From contig CAJNDS010000383.1 of NCBI GenBank assembly GCA_905221605.1, forward strand, positions 89,835 through 153,834: a stretch of 64,000 bases of DNA. Reading direction: 5' to 3'. Under the pieces are notes generated by a model. That model did not search any database, was not told the origin of the DNA, and saw nothing but the letters and a program-made list of their open reading frames with translations. Origin of the DNA: Symbiodinium natans (taxonomy: Eukaryota > Sar > Dinophyceae > Suessiales > Symbiodiniaceae). The translations under genes were made by a program, and so were the position numbers. Below, piece after piece: positions 37,795 to 46,918 of this stretch. Within the stretch, counting starts at the first letter, position 1, and each line of letters begins with the position of its first letter.

Positions 37795-38619
37795 TCAGGA
37801 ACTCGCGCGGAGGAGGAGCTGCTTGCGTAAGATTGACGACCTGGAGCTCCTCTGTGGAAGTGAGGCGCGCGATGCCTTCAAGATGGCCTGGGTCAGGAGC
37901 TGATTGTCTTGCGGGAGGAGATGGAGGTGGATGTACTGAGATGAGCGCGACTTCTTCGAGTCCGCCCAGGGTGGTATGTCGGAGTCCGACTCTTCCTTGC
38001 AGGTTTCTTTCCTGCCCACGCCTTGGCCCGCATAGGGTTGCGGTGAGTGCTCTCGTGTTGGCTCTACCTTGAAGGTCTTCGCGTGCTCTGCCTGGAGCAT
38101 AGATGAGGAGGATGGATCTGTTTTCGCTGTCCTGTGTCCGCTCCTCGGAGGCGACCTCACGCTGGAGCCTGCCGGTCGGGAAGTTTCGACCGAGATCAAG
38201 GATAGCGAAGACAGATTCTTGTACACTTCCGAGGTAGGAAGGGCCGCTAAGTCCTCTGCAGTGAGTCCAGGCTTTTTGATTCCCAGCTCTTCTAGTCTCT
38301 TGCTTTCTTTATCCGCTTGTCTCTGGCTCGAGACCGGCCTTGTCGATTGACGGGCCATCATGCTTCTTGATATAGCACGGAGGCCCTTCTCCCAGCGGTA
38401 GTTTCTGATCTCGTCCATTCTCTTATGCGAGATGGGGACATAGTTCGAAGGCAGCAGCCTATCAGCTTCTGTGCAGATGTTGGAGGCGAGATCGAACGAG
38501 GGCAGAGTCGAAGCTTTCGACTGTCTTTTCCGCGGGGGCATGGTCCTAGGTGCCCTGCGCTGTAGACCTAGTGGACCTTCTTTGAGCACAGAGTCTTGCC
38601 AGCGCGTAAGGTCAGACAT
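37795..38619 (-). CDS. Basic accessory protein of unknown function (274 aa)
   Basis: ATG at 38619; ends TGA at 37797-37795, overlapping in sequence with the open upstream part of the kinase-like frame. The N-terminus is basic (MPPRKRQSK, KASTLPSFDLASN), the centre has a helical RMDEIRNYRWEKGLRAISRS segment, and the rest is Ser/Lys-rich and disordered. A hairpin (38140-38168) is read in frame as SVRSPP. No domain recognised. It could be the N-terminal half of a longer protein with the kinase-like module, split by a frameshift, or a separate gene with overlapping stop and start. Confidence 0.5.
   Translation of the reverse strand: MSDLTRWQDSVLKEGPLGLQRRAPRTMPPRKRQSKASTLPSFDLASNICTEADRLLPSNYVPISHKRMDEIRNYRWEKGLRAISRSMMARQSTRPVSSQRQADKESKRLEELGIKKPGLTAEDLAALPTSEVYKNLSSLSLISVETSRPAGSSVRSPPRSGHRTAKTDPSSSSMLQAEHAKTFKVEPTREHSPQPYAGQGVGRKETCKEESDSDIPPWADSKKSRSSQYIHLHLLPQDNQLLTQAILKASRASLPQRSSRSSILRKQLLLRASS
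38140..38168 (-). repeat. Conserved-core hairpin 13 (inside 274-aa gene)
   Basis: Core variant CGGAGGCGACCTCACGC (38146-38162); stem GCTCC/GGAGC. Confidence 0.7.
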
Positions 38620-38801
38620 TTATCTCAGCAATGCACAAGGACTGGCTGAGTGCTGGGCTCGACAGTGGGGCCTGTGCAGCAATTTAGGAGCGGAGAGACA
38701 TTAGATAAGTTAAGTGCTGTCATGCATTTAGGGCAGATTGTTTTAGTTGAGACTGTTGGCTCGGTCGACGGCGCGCAGCTGTGAGAACATAGCTGCGTTT
38801 T

Positions 38802-38830
38802 ACCTGCAGGAGGAGACCTCACTTGCTGGT
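38802..38830 (-). repeat. Conserved-core hairpin 14
   Basis: Core 38808-38824; stem ACCTGC/GCTGGT with one mismatch. About 185 bp upstream of the ATG at 38619. Confidence 0.75.
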
Positions 38831-39205
38831 CGCAAAAAGTCGAGCTCTATCCTGCTCATAGCTACCAGTATCTGGAGCGGGCTTGTTGCACCGCCCAGGA
38901 GTCTCTACACCCGAAGCAGCAGTGCCACAGATGTCCCGGCTTGTGTCGAACACATGGAGCACTGTGGCATTGGTCGCAGCCTGCTCCGCATGATGACTGT
39001 GGTGGCGGAGGCGCCGTTGCCTTAACCAGCGCTTGGGCGACATTGGCCTGGCTTGTCGTCGGCTGGGTGTGAATGCCAGGGGTGTTCTCAATGGCAAGAA
39101 TCGTGCCCTCCGGGTTGGTTGCCATGGCGTGGTGATGATGGAGGAACAGTCAGTACTGATCAATATGAGCAGAACGGCTGATGCTGAGTTAAGTTGGGGC
39201 TTCAG

Positions 39206-39736
39206 TCAGGCACATGGCGGAAAGTCTCTCAGCTTGTAAGGCTGGTCCGACTTCCACTGTTGCTGGATCCGTGCCAAGGAGGGAACCACACTGTTCGCTT
39301 GGTGCACCGTGGCGTAGAAGATCCATCCATGATGGTATCGCAAGGCTGTCAATTCATCCTCGTGATTCAGCAGGGCCAAGATGATGCTGGCCAAGAGGTC
39401 AGCGGTTGGTTTGACCTCCTGCTTTGATTTCTGCAGACCGTTTTGCGAGGCCCTTGGTCTGGAGCCATTACGGCGACCAGTCCTCCTGGGCCTCCTGGAC
39501 GGTGAGGGCAACCGAGTCGGCGGCATTTCCTCGTCCTGCTCCAGGTCCTTTTGCTGACGGCGCTGTTTGGGAGGCCTGTCCCTGTCGTGAGCAGGGACCA
39601 GTTCTCTGGACGTTGAACGTTCATCAGGGCCAAATGCCCGCGCAGCCATGGATGAAGCGGCAAGATGGGGGAGGTTCTTAAAGAGCACTTGGCATAGTGC
39701 AGGGTTGTTCAGCAGCTCCTGCTGGGCTTGCTCCAT
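39206..39736 (-). CDS. Small basic accessory protein (about 176 aa)
   Basis: First ATG at 39736; the frame is open upstream through the hairpin at 39781-39823 to a GTG at 39808. Begins MEQAQQELLNNPALCQVL, then a highly basic, Arg/Pro-rich middle (RRPRRTGRRNGSRPR) and a short ordered C-terminus (ADLLASIILALLNHEDELTA). A nucleic-acid-binding role is possible from composition alone. A degenerate hairpin lies within its last third. It is the first frame after the RT gene. Confidence 0.45.
   Translation of the reverse strand: MEQAQQELLNNPALCQVLFKNLPHLAASSMAARAFGPDERSTSRELVPAHDRDRPPKQRRQQKDLEQDEEMPPTRLPSPSRRPRRTGRRNGSRPRASQNGLQKSKQEVKPTADLLASIILALLNHEDELTALRYHHGWIFYATVHQANSVVPSLARIQQQWKSDQPYKLRDFPPCA
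39271..39307 (-). repeat. Conserved-core hairpin 15 (degenerate)
   Basis: AGGAGGGAACCACACTG-like core with stem GTGCCAAG/CTTGGTGCAC (two extra bases). Inside the 176-residue frame. Confidence 0.5.
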
Positions 39737-39780
39737 AGCGCTTGGGGAGGACACGCATGGTATCACGAGTGAAATCGCTG

Positions 39781-39823
39781 CCCGTTCACCTTCAGGAGGG
39801 GACCTCACACGAAGATGAACGGG
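39781..39823 (-). repeat. Conserved-core hairpin 16
   Basis: Core 39794-39810; stem CCCGTTCA/TGAACGGG, then one mismatch, then CTTC/GAAG. Starts 2 bp after the TAA of the RT gene. Confidence 0.92.
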
Positions 39824-39825
39824 AC

Positions 39826-42800
39826 TTAACTTAAGCGTTGGAGGAGCAAAAGGTAAGCTCCTGACCCGATCTGTGCACGTTCCTCGCTCGTAGGCGAGAA
39901 GCCTGGGCTGGAGTCATCACCTACCTGGAGAGAGGGAAGCAAGGTGAAGGATCTGTAATGACCTGAGGTGGCTTCCTGCCCTATGTGAAAGAGTCCCGAG
40001 ACGGATCTGTAGCGAACAAAGGATTGAGAGTGAGGCCCGGTCCATGCAGGCAGCTGTACTTCGTCCTGCAAGCCCGTGAGTCTCCAGTGCTGCTTCGCTC
40101 CGGCATTTGTGAACCTTGGCAGAGACACAAAGATATAAGGAGGTGTATACAACAGTGCCGCCTTCGAGTCATGCGGAGAGTGCCACTCGTGCACAAAAAA
40201 GGACAGTGAATAAGCTAAGTGGGGCGCCGCTAGGGAGTCAGGCTGGGACAGCCTGGTCGGGTCGGTGCCTTCCGGGAAGGTTAGTAGAAGGGGGGAGAAG
40301 CCAGTTGAGTCGGGTATGTCTGCATCATAGACTCGCTTCCAGGGGGTACCTTGTAAGGAGCCATGGTGGTTAGCCAACAAGAACGTCAAGTACTCGAGTG
40401 CGTCACTTTGCCTATTAGCAAGCCTCCAGTCTGGATGACAATGCGGGAGCGATTCTAGTGCGAGAATAGAGACTGGGTGCGAGGCCCTTGCTCGAAGTTC
40501 CCGCTGGAGAGGTTGGAGGTTCGACCAGTCCACTGAGGGGTCTTCCCTCAGAGCGCTAATCATCTGCAAGACTGAAATGGCGTAGCACAAGTTATGAGGA
40601 TTAATCAATTGTGGCATAGGCTGAGCTGCAGGAGGCGGTGGCGGAGCAGAGGCATCCAGGTCTGTCGGTGCTGGCTGAGGAGGTCCTGCGCCTAGCTGTG
40701 CAGCCTGGGAGGCACTCCCTGGGCGAAACCATCGCTGAAGCTGGCTTTGCTTGGACCTGGGATTAGGAGCCTGCAGGGTCCGCTGTTGGAACGTCTTTGG
40801 TTGGAAGGTAGCCTGTGTGGGAGATGCGTGTTGGTGTGATGTTGTTGTGCTCTGCCCGGGGTTAGGGACCGCAGGAGAAGATGCGCCAACCCCAGAGGTG
40901 GGAGGCGAGAGATGTGAGAGCTGAGTGTGTTGGAGGGACGAGTGCATTCTGGAAAGAGGGGCGTCAGGGTGCAGAAAGAAGAAGAGTTGTAATTGCTGAA
41001 TGACCGGGCACTGCTTCGTGTGTCGGGGGGCGCTCTCCACTTTCACGCCACAGGCAGGACAGGGTGACAGGCGGGTCAGCACATACATCTTAGAGGTGTT
41101 ATTCCCCGCCGAGGCTTTATAAGAGTCCCATTCTGCCCCGTGTTTCTTTGTGAGGTGGAAGGCTATTTTTGTCGTGGAGGCTATCCACGAGTCGCAGAGC
41201 AGACAGGTCCTGGTGAGTTGCTGGCCAAGGTGGCCGGTGAGGAGCTCGAGGAAGGTCTGGGTTCCGGCCTGTTGCAGCAGTTCGGTGCGCATGCGCGAAA
41301 TGAGAGGCACTGTGTCCATCTGCAAGGTAAGCTGGACCGAGGGTGCGGCAGTAGCACGGCAGTCTGACGAGGGCACGAGCTCCTGGCTGGAGGAGACCTC
41401 ACTCGCCTTGGAAGGAGCTTCGTCAGCCTGAGTGGCCGCCTCAGGTCTAGAAAACTTGAAACCAGCCTGTCGGCAGACTCTGCGCTCAACGTGCTGTTGT
41501 AGATTATGCCAGTTTTTAAATTTCGCCTGGCAGTGCGAGCATTGAGGCAGGCCTCCCACGGAGTGCTTTAGGCGTGAGAATTCAAGGGGTGGCGGAACAG
41601 GAGCCGGATGCTTGACTGTCCGGTGTGTTCTCAGGCCCGCCGCAGTACGAAATACCTTTCCACAGCATGTGTGCATGGGCACGTCCGGAGAAGGGTCAAT
41701 GTCGGCCTCCCTGAGCAGCTTGCTGTAAGAGGCTACAATTTCCTCCGCCGTTTGCAGGGTGGAGGGAATAGTTAAGATATCTTCACATGGCCAGGCGCCG
41801 GACTGAGTGAGGAGCGAAGAGCTCGCGTTGGCCGAGGTGACCTCACTCGCTGGGGCTGCATTCCGGCGCTTGCGGAGAGAGTCTAGGCGCTGGGCGGAGC
41901 GATCATGAAGCTGCTGAATGGGAGAGACAAGTTTCAGACGTGCAAAAAGCGCTGCTGTAGTTTCACGAGTCTTATGCACAGGGTTGTGCGTTACCGCTCG
42001 CACCTGTCTGGCATGCCATGAGCGGAGAGCCCTTGCCCGCCTACCTGAGAGACCAACGGATTCCAGGCCAAAAGTGGCCGTGGACCAGACGGTGGCTCTC
42101 CAGACAAGCAGCCTGGATGCGGTTTTTGTCCTGCGCTTATTGTGAATGAATTTGCGCACTGTCTGCTTTTTCTTCGCCGCTCTCTCTTGTCTTAAAGAAT
42201 AGGTAAGATCTTCCGGGTTTGAGTAGCTGATCATGACTCCTAGATACTTGAAGGAGTCTACCAGCTCGAAGGAAGGAAGAGAGGGGAGAGGGGGAAGAAC
42301 TGAGGAATGCGAAAGCAGAATTGGCCGTCTTGGCTGCTCTGGTGCGTCTATATTCCAGACCGTGACCTTCCGGCCTGAGCGAAGCTCCTGTGACTTGAAG
42401 AGCTTCTTGGCCTGCTGTGCGTGGCGACCTGCCAGTTTAACCATGATGTTGCACTTGGCGTAATTCACTTCTAGTCCGGCTTCTTGCAGGTAGTGCAGTA
42501 ACAGTCTAACCATGTCATGAGCCGCATAGAGATCAGACCAGTTGTGGATGTCTCGGTGAATTACGAGGTCATCTGCGAAGCCTGTGAGGAACTGCTGTAT
42601 TGGAGAGAACCCTATGTGGGTGGCCATAAGCCGGAACGCCTCCGTGATGACCAGGGAGAAGAGGGAGGGGGCCAGTTTGCATCCTTGCTTTATACCTCTT
42701 GTGGAGGTTACTGTTTCCTGGCTTCGTCCATAGCGCAGATTATACTGGGCCTCCCTATGGAGGGATGCAACCAGCTCGACGTCTTCGGGTGAGGCTCCAT

Positions 42801-45411
42801 AAGTAATTAGTGAGCGCAAAAGAGCTTCTCTGCTTGTTTTGTCAAAAGCTTGAGAGAGATCTAGTGAGAAGGTGAAGCCTCCGATTAGGTCCGGCTTGCC
42901 CTTCGTGCGCTTGGGAGTGCAGAATCTGTCTGGTGCTCGGGATCGAAGCATGGCACGGACGCGCCTTGCGTGGCCAATTACCCGGAGTTGGGCATCGGCG
43001 ATACCGCGTCCTGGAATGTAGGCAAATTGAGGGGAAGCAAAGTGGGCCTTCTTGAAGAGGGGGTCAAGTCTTCTCCTAGCCTCAGAGGCTATTCCTTTGC
43101 CATCTGGCCTAATGATGCCCAGCGGTCGCAAGTTCTCCGGCTTAGAGGCTGGTTTAGAGGGCTTGGGTATGAAGCTAAGGTCTGCTGACTTGGCTGTTAT
43201 GGGCAGCGAGGGTGGCTCGGCTGGATTCATTGGTGCTGTGTTATGCTGAGGCTCGCGCTTCCCTTGGCAGGAGGTGACCTCGCACGCCTGATGGGTCGGA
43301 GCGGGAGGCGGAGGCACCGCTTCGAGATAGTCGCAGTAGTTATTGGCCACAGTGGAAGCACAAAGGCGGTACATGGATGCGGGGGCAGATCCTTGCGGTA
43401 CTGCCTTTTCCGGCTTTATAGAGGCTATGCCTTTGGACAGACTACTTTTGTCCAGCTTGGGCAAGGCTTGGCCTACGCCACTAGCTAGGGGGGGATGCGA
43501 GGAGAAGATGGAAAGACTATGTCTCTTTAACTCTGCCAGTCCCTCAGGCTCAGTTAGGATGCGGCCGCATGGCGATCTGAGGCAGACTCTTGGTGCAGGA
43601 GACCAAGGAGCTACATGCTTTAAGGAGCGATATGCCGCATGTGGATCTCGTTTGACCTTCTCAGAAATCTCTTTCAAAGTTCGATGAGTTCTTTCTCGGG
43701 CCTGATTCTTTATCTGGATGGCATGTGCCTTGGCTGCCTCGTCCAGCGAGCGCTGAGCCTGTTTGAGGTGCTCGGTGCGAGCCATCTTATTTATGACGTC
43801 GTCCTCACGTTTTAGGTTTCGCAGTGCGGTCTGCCGATGGTTATGAAGCCGCCACAGAGGTTGTGCTGTCGGAGCTGCGTCCGAGCTGCCTGCTTCTGGG
43901 TCCCTCGGCTGGAAAGTCTTGGCATGTTCGAGAAGAAGCTCGTTGACCTCATCAGGGTGAAGAGGCTCGCCATTCTTCTGCGCTCGGAGTTTGTCGACAT
44001 CCTTTGCTACTTGCTCCCGCAGGGTTTGGGCCAGAGGAGTGTTTTGTCTAACATGGTGAGCCAGTAGGGACTTTTGTTTGGAAGGGACTGCCGGTTGAGT
44101 TTTGGTCGAGAACGGGTGTCTCCAGACCTTCTTGAGGGGTACTGCCGTCCTGAGTGGCATGTGTTTGCCACCTTTACGCCATGCTCCCAGCTTGAAGTCT
44201 TTGAGGACACACACTTTGCGGGCCAGCTGAGCAGCGTAGAATTTGGAGGTCAAGATGAAATCTATCTGAGAGCTGCCCTGTGGCGAGATGAAAGTGTTTG
44301 CCTTGCGCCCCTGCCATGTGTTAAGCGCAACTAGGGAGTTTCGCTGAAGAAACTTCTGGAACTGCTTTTGAACCGGCTTGTGCTTAGAAGATCCTGCTGG
44401 CACCACTCCCCCTACAAAGGGGGGATTTGGTTTTAGGGAAGAGTTGAAGTCGCCCGCCAGTACCGGAACAGTACGCTGTGACAAGTTGGTAAGGGACTTG
44501 CTTAGGGAGGAGAGAACTTTGCTTTGGGTGGCATAGTGGTCCTGCTCCGTCATGCCTCGTTGCTTGGTGTACTGGTAGCAGTTGAGCAGGAGCACTGGAT
44601 GGCCTCGGATTTCGCAGTGAACCTCGTGAGCACGGCCTGGGTGTAGATCCTGCCAGCGTAGTGTTGCTGAGTCTATGCTAGGCGATAGTAGAGTGAGAAC
44701 ACCTGCAGAGCGCCTGTGCTTTGGCTGTTCGGGTAGCTGGGATGTTTGAGCGGGAGGAGACCTCACGAGCTCTTCATCCGGCAGCCCGCCTGAGACAGCT
44801 GTCCAGCCGTGCACTTTAAACTGGGAGGATGTAGTCCAGTGGGTTTCCTGGATAAAGATAACATCGAGGTCCTGCTGATATTGCAGCCACTCCTTGAACT
44901 CTGCCCACAATTGCTGGCTTAATCCACCTGCATTCCACGAGAAAACCCGCAGTGGTTTGGCTTCGCGACCGCCTCTAGGGTGACGCCTACGCGGTTGCCT
45001 AAGAGGAAGCTGCGGTGCAAATTGAGCATGCATGTTTTCCTTAGTCTCTTGGCTTGCACTAGGTGCAGCCGTGCCTGCGCTTGCCTGTGCCTGGCTTAGA
45101 GGCAAATTTGTCCTTCGATATGGTACTGCGCAACCGTCCCTTAAGGCTCGGTGACAGGCCCGACGATAGGAGTGTTTCCGAATTAAACCCTCTGCCATCC
45201 GCTTGTTTCGACTGAAGTGCCGAAGCACGATCAGACTCCCCTCGTCCTGCGGAAAGACGAGAACCCTCACACTTAGGAGTGAAAGATGCAGTCTAAGACG
45301 ATCTAAGTTCTCCCCCCGGAATTGGGACCGGGCCAGCTCGTGGATATGCTGTCTGCGGCAGAATCTCAGAATGCTTGAGGCTAAAGCCTCAAAGTGACCA
45401 TCAGCTGGCAA
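39826..45411 (-). CDS. LINE-type polyprotein: AP-endonuclease, reverse transcriptase, zinc fingers, USP-like domain (1861 aa)
   Basis: Opens after a TAG with TTG at 45411; the first ATG is at 45198. Endonuclease (about 155-420): N160 (FSWNAGG), E189 (IQET), D321/N323 (GDFN), D384 (SQIDF) and H417, as in exonuclease-endonuclease-phosphatase enzymes. RT (about 745-990): D851 in FSLDLSQAFD, RGIKQGCKLAP, and FADD at 945-948, all intact. C2H2/Cys-rich fingers lie roughly at 1240-1500 (MHTCCGKVFRTAAGLRTH, CSHCQAKFKNWHNLQQH). A Pro/Gln-rich linker follows, then a ubiquitin-specific-protease-like domain (1602-1860): N-x-C1609-Y box (LINPHNLCYAISVLQ), FVSLPRF, and FHIGQEATSGH1818Y. Four hairpins are read through in frame. 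It should reverse-transcribe the unit and might deubiquitinate host proteins. TAA at 39828-39826. Confidence 0.9.
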   Translation of the reverse strand: MPADGHFEALASSILRFCRRQHIHELARSQFRGENLDRLRLHLSLLSVRVLVFPQDEGSLIVLRHFSRNKRMAEGLIRKHSYRRACHRALRDGCAVPYRRTNLPLSQAQASAGTAAPSASQETKENMHAQFAPQLPLRQPRRRHPRGGREAKPLRVFSWNAGGLSQQLWAEFKEWLQYQQDLDVIFIQETHWTTSSQFKVHGWTAVSGGLPDEELVRSPPAQTSQLPEQPKHRRSAGVLTLLSPSIDSATLRWQDLHPGRAHEVHCEIRGHPVLLLNCYQYTKQRGMTEQDHYATQSKVLSSLSKSLTNLSQRTVPVLAGDFNSSLKPNPPFVGGVVPAGSSKHKPVQKQFQKFLQRNSLVALNTWQGRKANTFISPQGSSQIDFILTSKFYAAQLARKVCVLKDFKLGAWRKGGKHMPLRTAVPLKKVWRHPFSTKTQPAVPSKQKSLLAHHVRQNTPLAQTLREQVAKDVDKLRAQKNGEPLHPDEVNELLLEHAKTFQPRDPEAGSSDAAPTAQPLWRLHNHRQTALRNLKREDDVINKMARTEHLKQAQRSLDEAAKAHAIQIKNQARERTHRTLKEISEKVKRDPHAAYRSLKHVAPWSPAPRVCLRSPCGRILTEPEGLAELKRHSLSIFSSHPPLASGVGQALPKLDKSSLSKGIASIKPEKAVPQGSAPASMYRLCASTVANNYCDYLEAVPPPPAPTHQACEVTSCQGKREPQHNTAPMNPAEPPSLPITAKSADLSFIPKPSKPASKPENLRPLGIIRPDGKGIASEARRRLDPLFKKAHFASPQFAYIPGRGIADAQLRVIGHARRVRAMLRSRAPDRFCTPKRTKGKPDLIGGFTFSLDLSQAFDKTSREALLRSLITYGASPEDVELVASLHREAQYNLRYGRSQETVTSTRGIKQGCKLAPSLFSLVITEAFRLMATHIGFSPIQQFLTGFADDLVIHRDIHNWSDLYAAHDMVRLLLHYLQEAGLEVNYAKCNIMVKLAGRHAQQAKKLFKSQELRSGRKVTVWNIDAPEQPRRPILLSHSSVLPPLPSLPSFELVDSFKYLGVMISYSNPEDLTYSLRQERAAKKKQTVRKFIHNKRRTKTASRLLVWRATVWSTATFGLESVGLSGRRARALRSWHARQVRAVTHNPVHKTRETTAALFARLKLVSPIQQLHDRSAQRLDSLRKRRNAAPASEVTSANASSSLLTQSGAWPCEDILTIPSTLQTAEEIVASYSKLLREADIDPSPDVPMHTCCGKVFRTAAGLRTHRTVKHPAPVPPPLEFSRLKHSVGGLPQCSHCQAKFKNWHNLQQHVERRVCRQAGFKFSRPEAATQADEAPSKASEVSSSQELVPSSDCRATAAPSVQLTLQMDTVPLISRMRTELLQQAGTQTFLELLTGHLGQQLTRTCLLCDSWIASTTKIAFHLTKKHGAEWDSYKASAGNNTSKMYVLTRLSPCPACGVKVESAPRHTKQCPVIQQLQLFFFLHPDAPLSRMHSSLQHTQLSHLSPPTSGVGASSPAVPNPGQSTTTSHQHASPTQATFQPKTFQQRTLQAPNPRSKQSQLQRWFRPGSASQAAQLGAGPPQPAPTDLDASAPPPPPAAQPMPQLINPHNLCYAISVLQMISALREDPSVDWSNLQPLQRELRARASHPVSILALESLPHCHPDWRLANRQSDALEYLTFLLANHHGSLQGTPWKRVYDADIPDSTGFSPLLLTFPEGTDPTRLSQPDSLAAPHLAYSLSFFVHEWHSPHDSKAALLYTPPYIFVSLPRFTNAGAKQHWRLTGLQDEVQLPAWTGPHSQSFVRYRSVSGLFHIGQEATSGHYRSFTLLPSLQVGDDSSPGFSPTSEERAQIGSGAYLLLLQRLS
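41378..41419 (-). repeat. Conserved-core hairpin 17 (inside RT gene)
   Basis: Core 41388-41404; outer stem AGCTCCT/AGGAGCT. Read in frame as ASEVSSS, between two zinc fingers. Confidence 0.8.
41830..41850 (-). repeat. Conserved-core hairpin 18 (weak stem, inside RT gene)
   Basis: Core CCGAGGTGACCTCACTC-like (41832-41848) read as ASEVTS; only weak outer pairing is visible. Confidence 0.55.
43266..43288 (-). repeat. Conserved-core hairpin 19 (inside RT gene)
   Basis: Core 43269-43285 (CTCGCAC variant); inner stem GGC/GCC with imperfect outer pairing. Read as CEVTSC between the endonuclease linker and RT. Confidence 0.7.
44748..44772 (-). repeat. Conserved-core hairpin 20 (inside RT gene)
   Basis: Core GGGAGGAGACCTCACGA (44752-44768); stem GAGC/GCTC plus imperfect GCTGGGATG/CATCCGGCAGC further out. 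Read as LVRSPPA in the endonuclease domain. Confidence 0.75.
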
Positions 45412-45526
45412 GAGCTAGAAAGCCTTGAGATGTTAGAGGGCCCCGAAAACTGTTAAAGAGATGAAGTTCGGGGCCTTGGCCGGTTCGACAGCTACCATGC
45501 GCGGGCGGCTTGAGCTGGTAGTGCTT

Positions 45527-45834
<308 letters not shown>

Positions 45835-45947
45835 AGGCCGCCTCTGGCACGGGAAGCGGGATCTCCTCGTGCAGGGATGCCAGGGATGCTCGAGTCCACA
45901 CGCTTGTTGTTCATCCAAGTCCTGTGACTCGATCCCTGCTTTCTCAC

Positions 45948-46022
45948 CCTGTCCTGCGGTGGTGGGGCAGCCTGAGCGGCCTCCTCCGCCTCGATGTCTT
46001 CGAGGATCTCCTCAACAAACTT
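45948..46022 (-). CDS. Candidate internal exon (75 nt)
   Basis: Preceded by a CTAG acceptor-like sequence and followed by a GTGAGA donor. Codes KFVEEILEDIEAEEAAQAAP and five more residues in one phase-0 frame. Could be a late exon of the SulP-type gene or of a neighbour; the next exon may lie beyond the giant element. Confidence 0.35.
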
Positions 46023-46129
46023 CTAGGTAAACTGTACTGTAGGCCGATGTTTGCTGCAAGGATAACACTGGTGGAAAAGGCGCCTGATCCCCTGACCGAT
46101 AGAGATGTTCCTGCTCCTTCGCCTCTCAC

Positions 46130-46239
46130 AAAAGCGCGCCGTATGCGCCATCGTTCTGCGCTTTCTGCCGTTCTCTTTTCTCCGAGCGCCGAGCCAAGGC
46201 GGCCTCCTCATCCAAGCCAGCTTTGGAAGAAGGAGCGTT
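46130..46239 (-). CDS. Candidate internal exon
   Basis: Follows GCTGAG and precedes GTGAGAGG; codes an acidic-then-basic helical stretch (SSKAGLDEEAALARRSEKRE). Its phase does not match 45948-46022 directly, so either the boundaries are off or an exon is missing. Confidence 0.3.
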
Positions 46240-46708
46240 CTCAGCAAATTCGCAACTCTTCCCACACGTGCTGACGCATGCTCTGACCCATGCTCTGATG
46301 TTTGCTCTGACATACGATCGCCAAGGCGCGGTTGCCGCCTCCCGGAGGCTTGCCGGCAGCTTTGGCCAGCCACTCACCGCCTTCGGGGCAGGACAGCGCC
46401 TTTTGATCTCGCATCTTTGATCTCACTTGAGAACTTGACATGTCTTGACTTTTTTTTGACCCCCCAGGCGATCTGGCCATATCGGTGGCTATTCTGGCCA
46501 TATCTGTGGCCATGTCTGGCCATGTCTGGCCATGTCTGGCCTCCAGCCGGAGCAGCCTTCCAGCCATCGAAGCCGGGGAGCCGGAGCAAGAGCTCTCAAA
46601 GTCTGCTCAAAACTCAATCTAAACGCAAGCTATAGGCGTTCTTGAAAAAGGGGGGGGGGGGGCAAGTGCTTATGTGCGTGTTTCTCGTATTTTGCTACAT
46701 GCGCATAC

Positions 46709-46918
46709 GCGACCTGAGACCGAGAGTGCGAGCCGGCGCAAAGATGGCTCAGCAACATACTGCGACGTTCCGCTGGGGATGCTCTCCGCAAAAAAGATGC
46801 TCTCCACGATGCTGAGGCTCGTTTTTGGGGGGCCCTCGCCTCCTTCGCAAAACTCTTCGCCGCTTTGGGCAAAGAGGCTTGCGAGTTCTATAGGCCGGGC
46901 CCAGCCTCCTCGTCGGAC
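46709..46918 (-). CDS. Candidate internal exon (210 nt)
   Basis: Bounded by TTTGTGCAG and GTATGC; 70 codons open in a single phase-0 frame (starts VRRGGWARPIELASLFAQSG). No domain recognised. Same strand as the SulP gene and downstream of its STAS exons. Confidence 0.35.

Noticed and set aside
28874-44772. CRISPR-like array or bacterial integron as explanation of the regularly recurring cores
   Set aside because: Spacing is irregular, the sequences between cores are genes with eukaryotic-type proteins, and no integrase or Cas gene is present.
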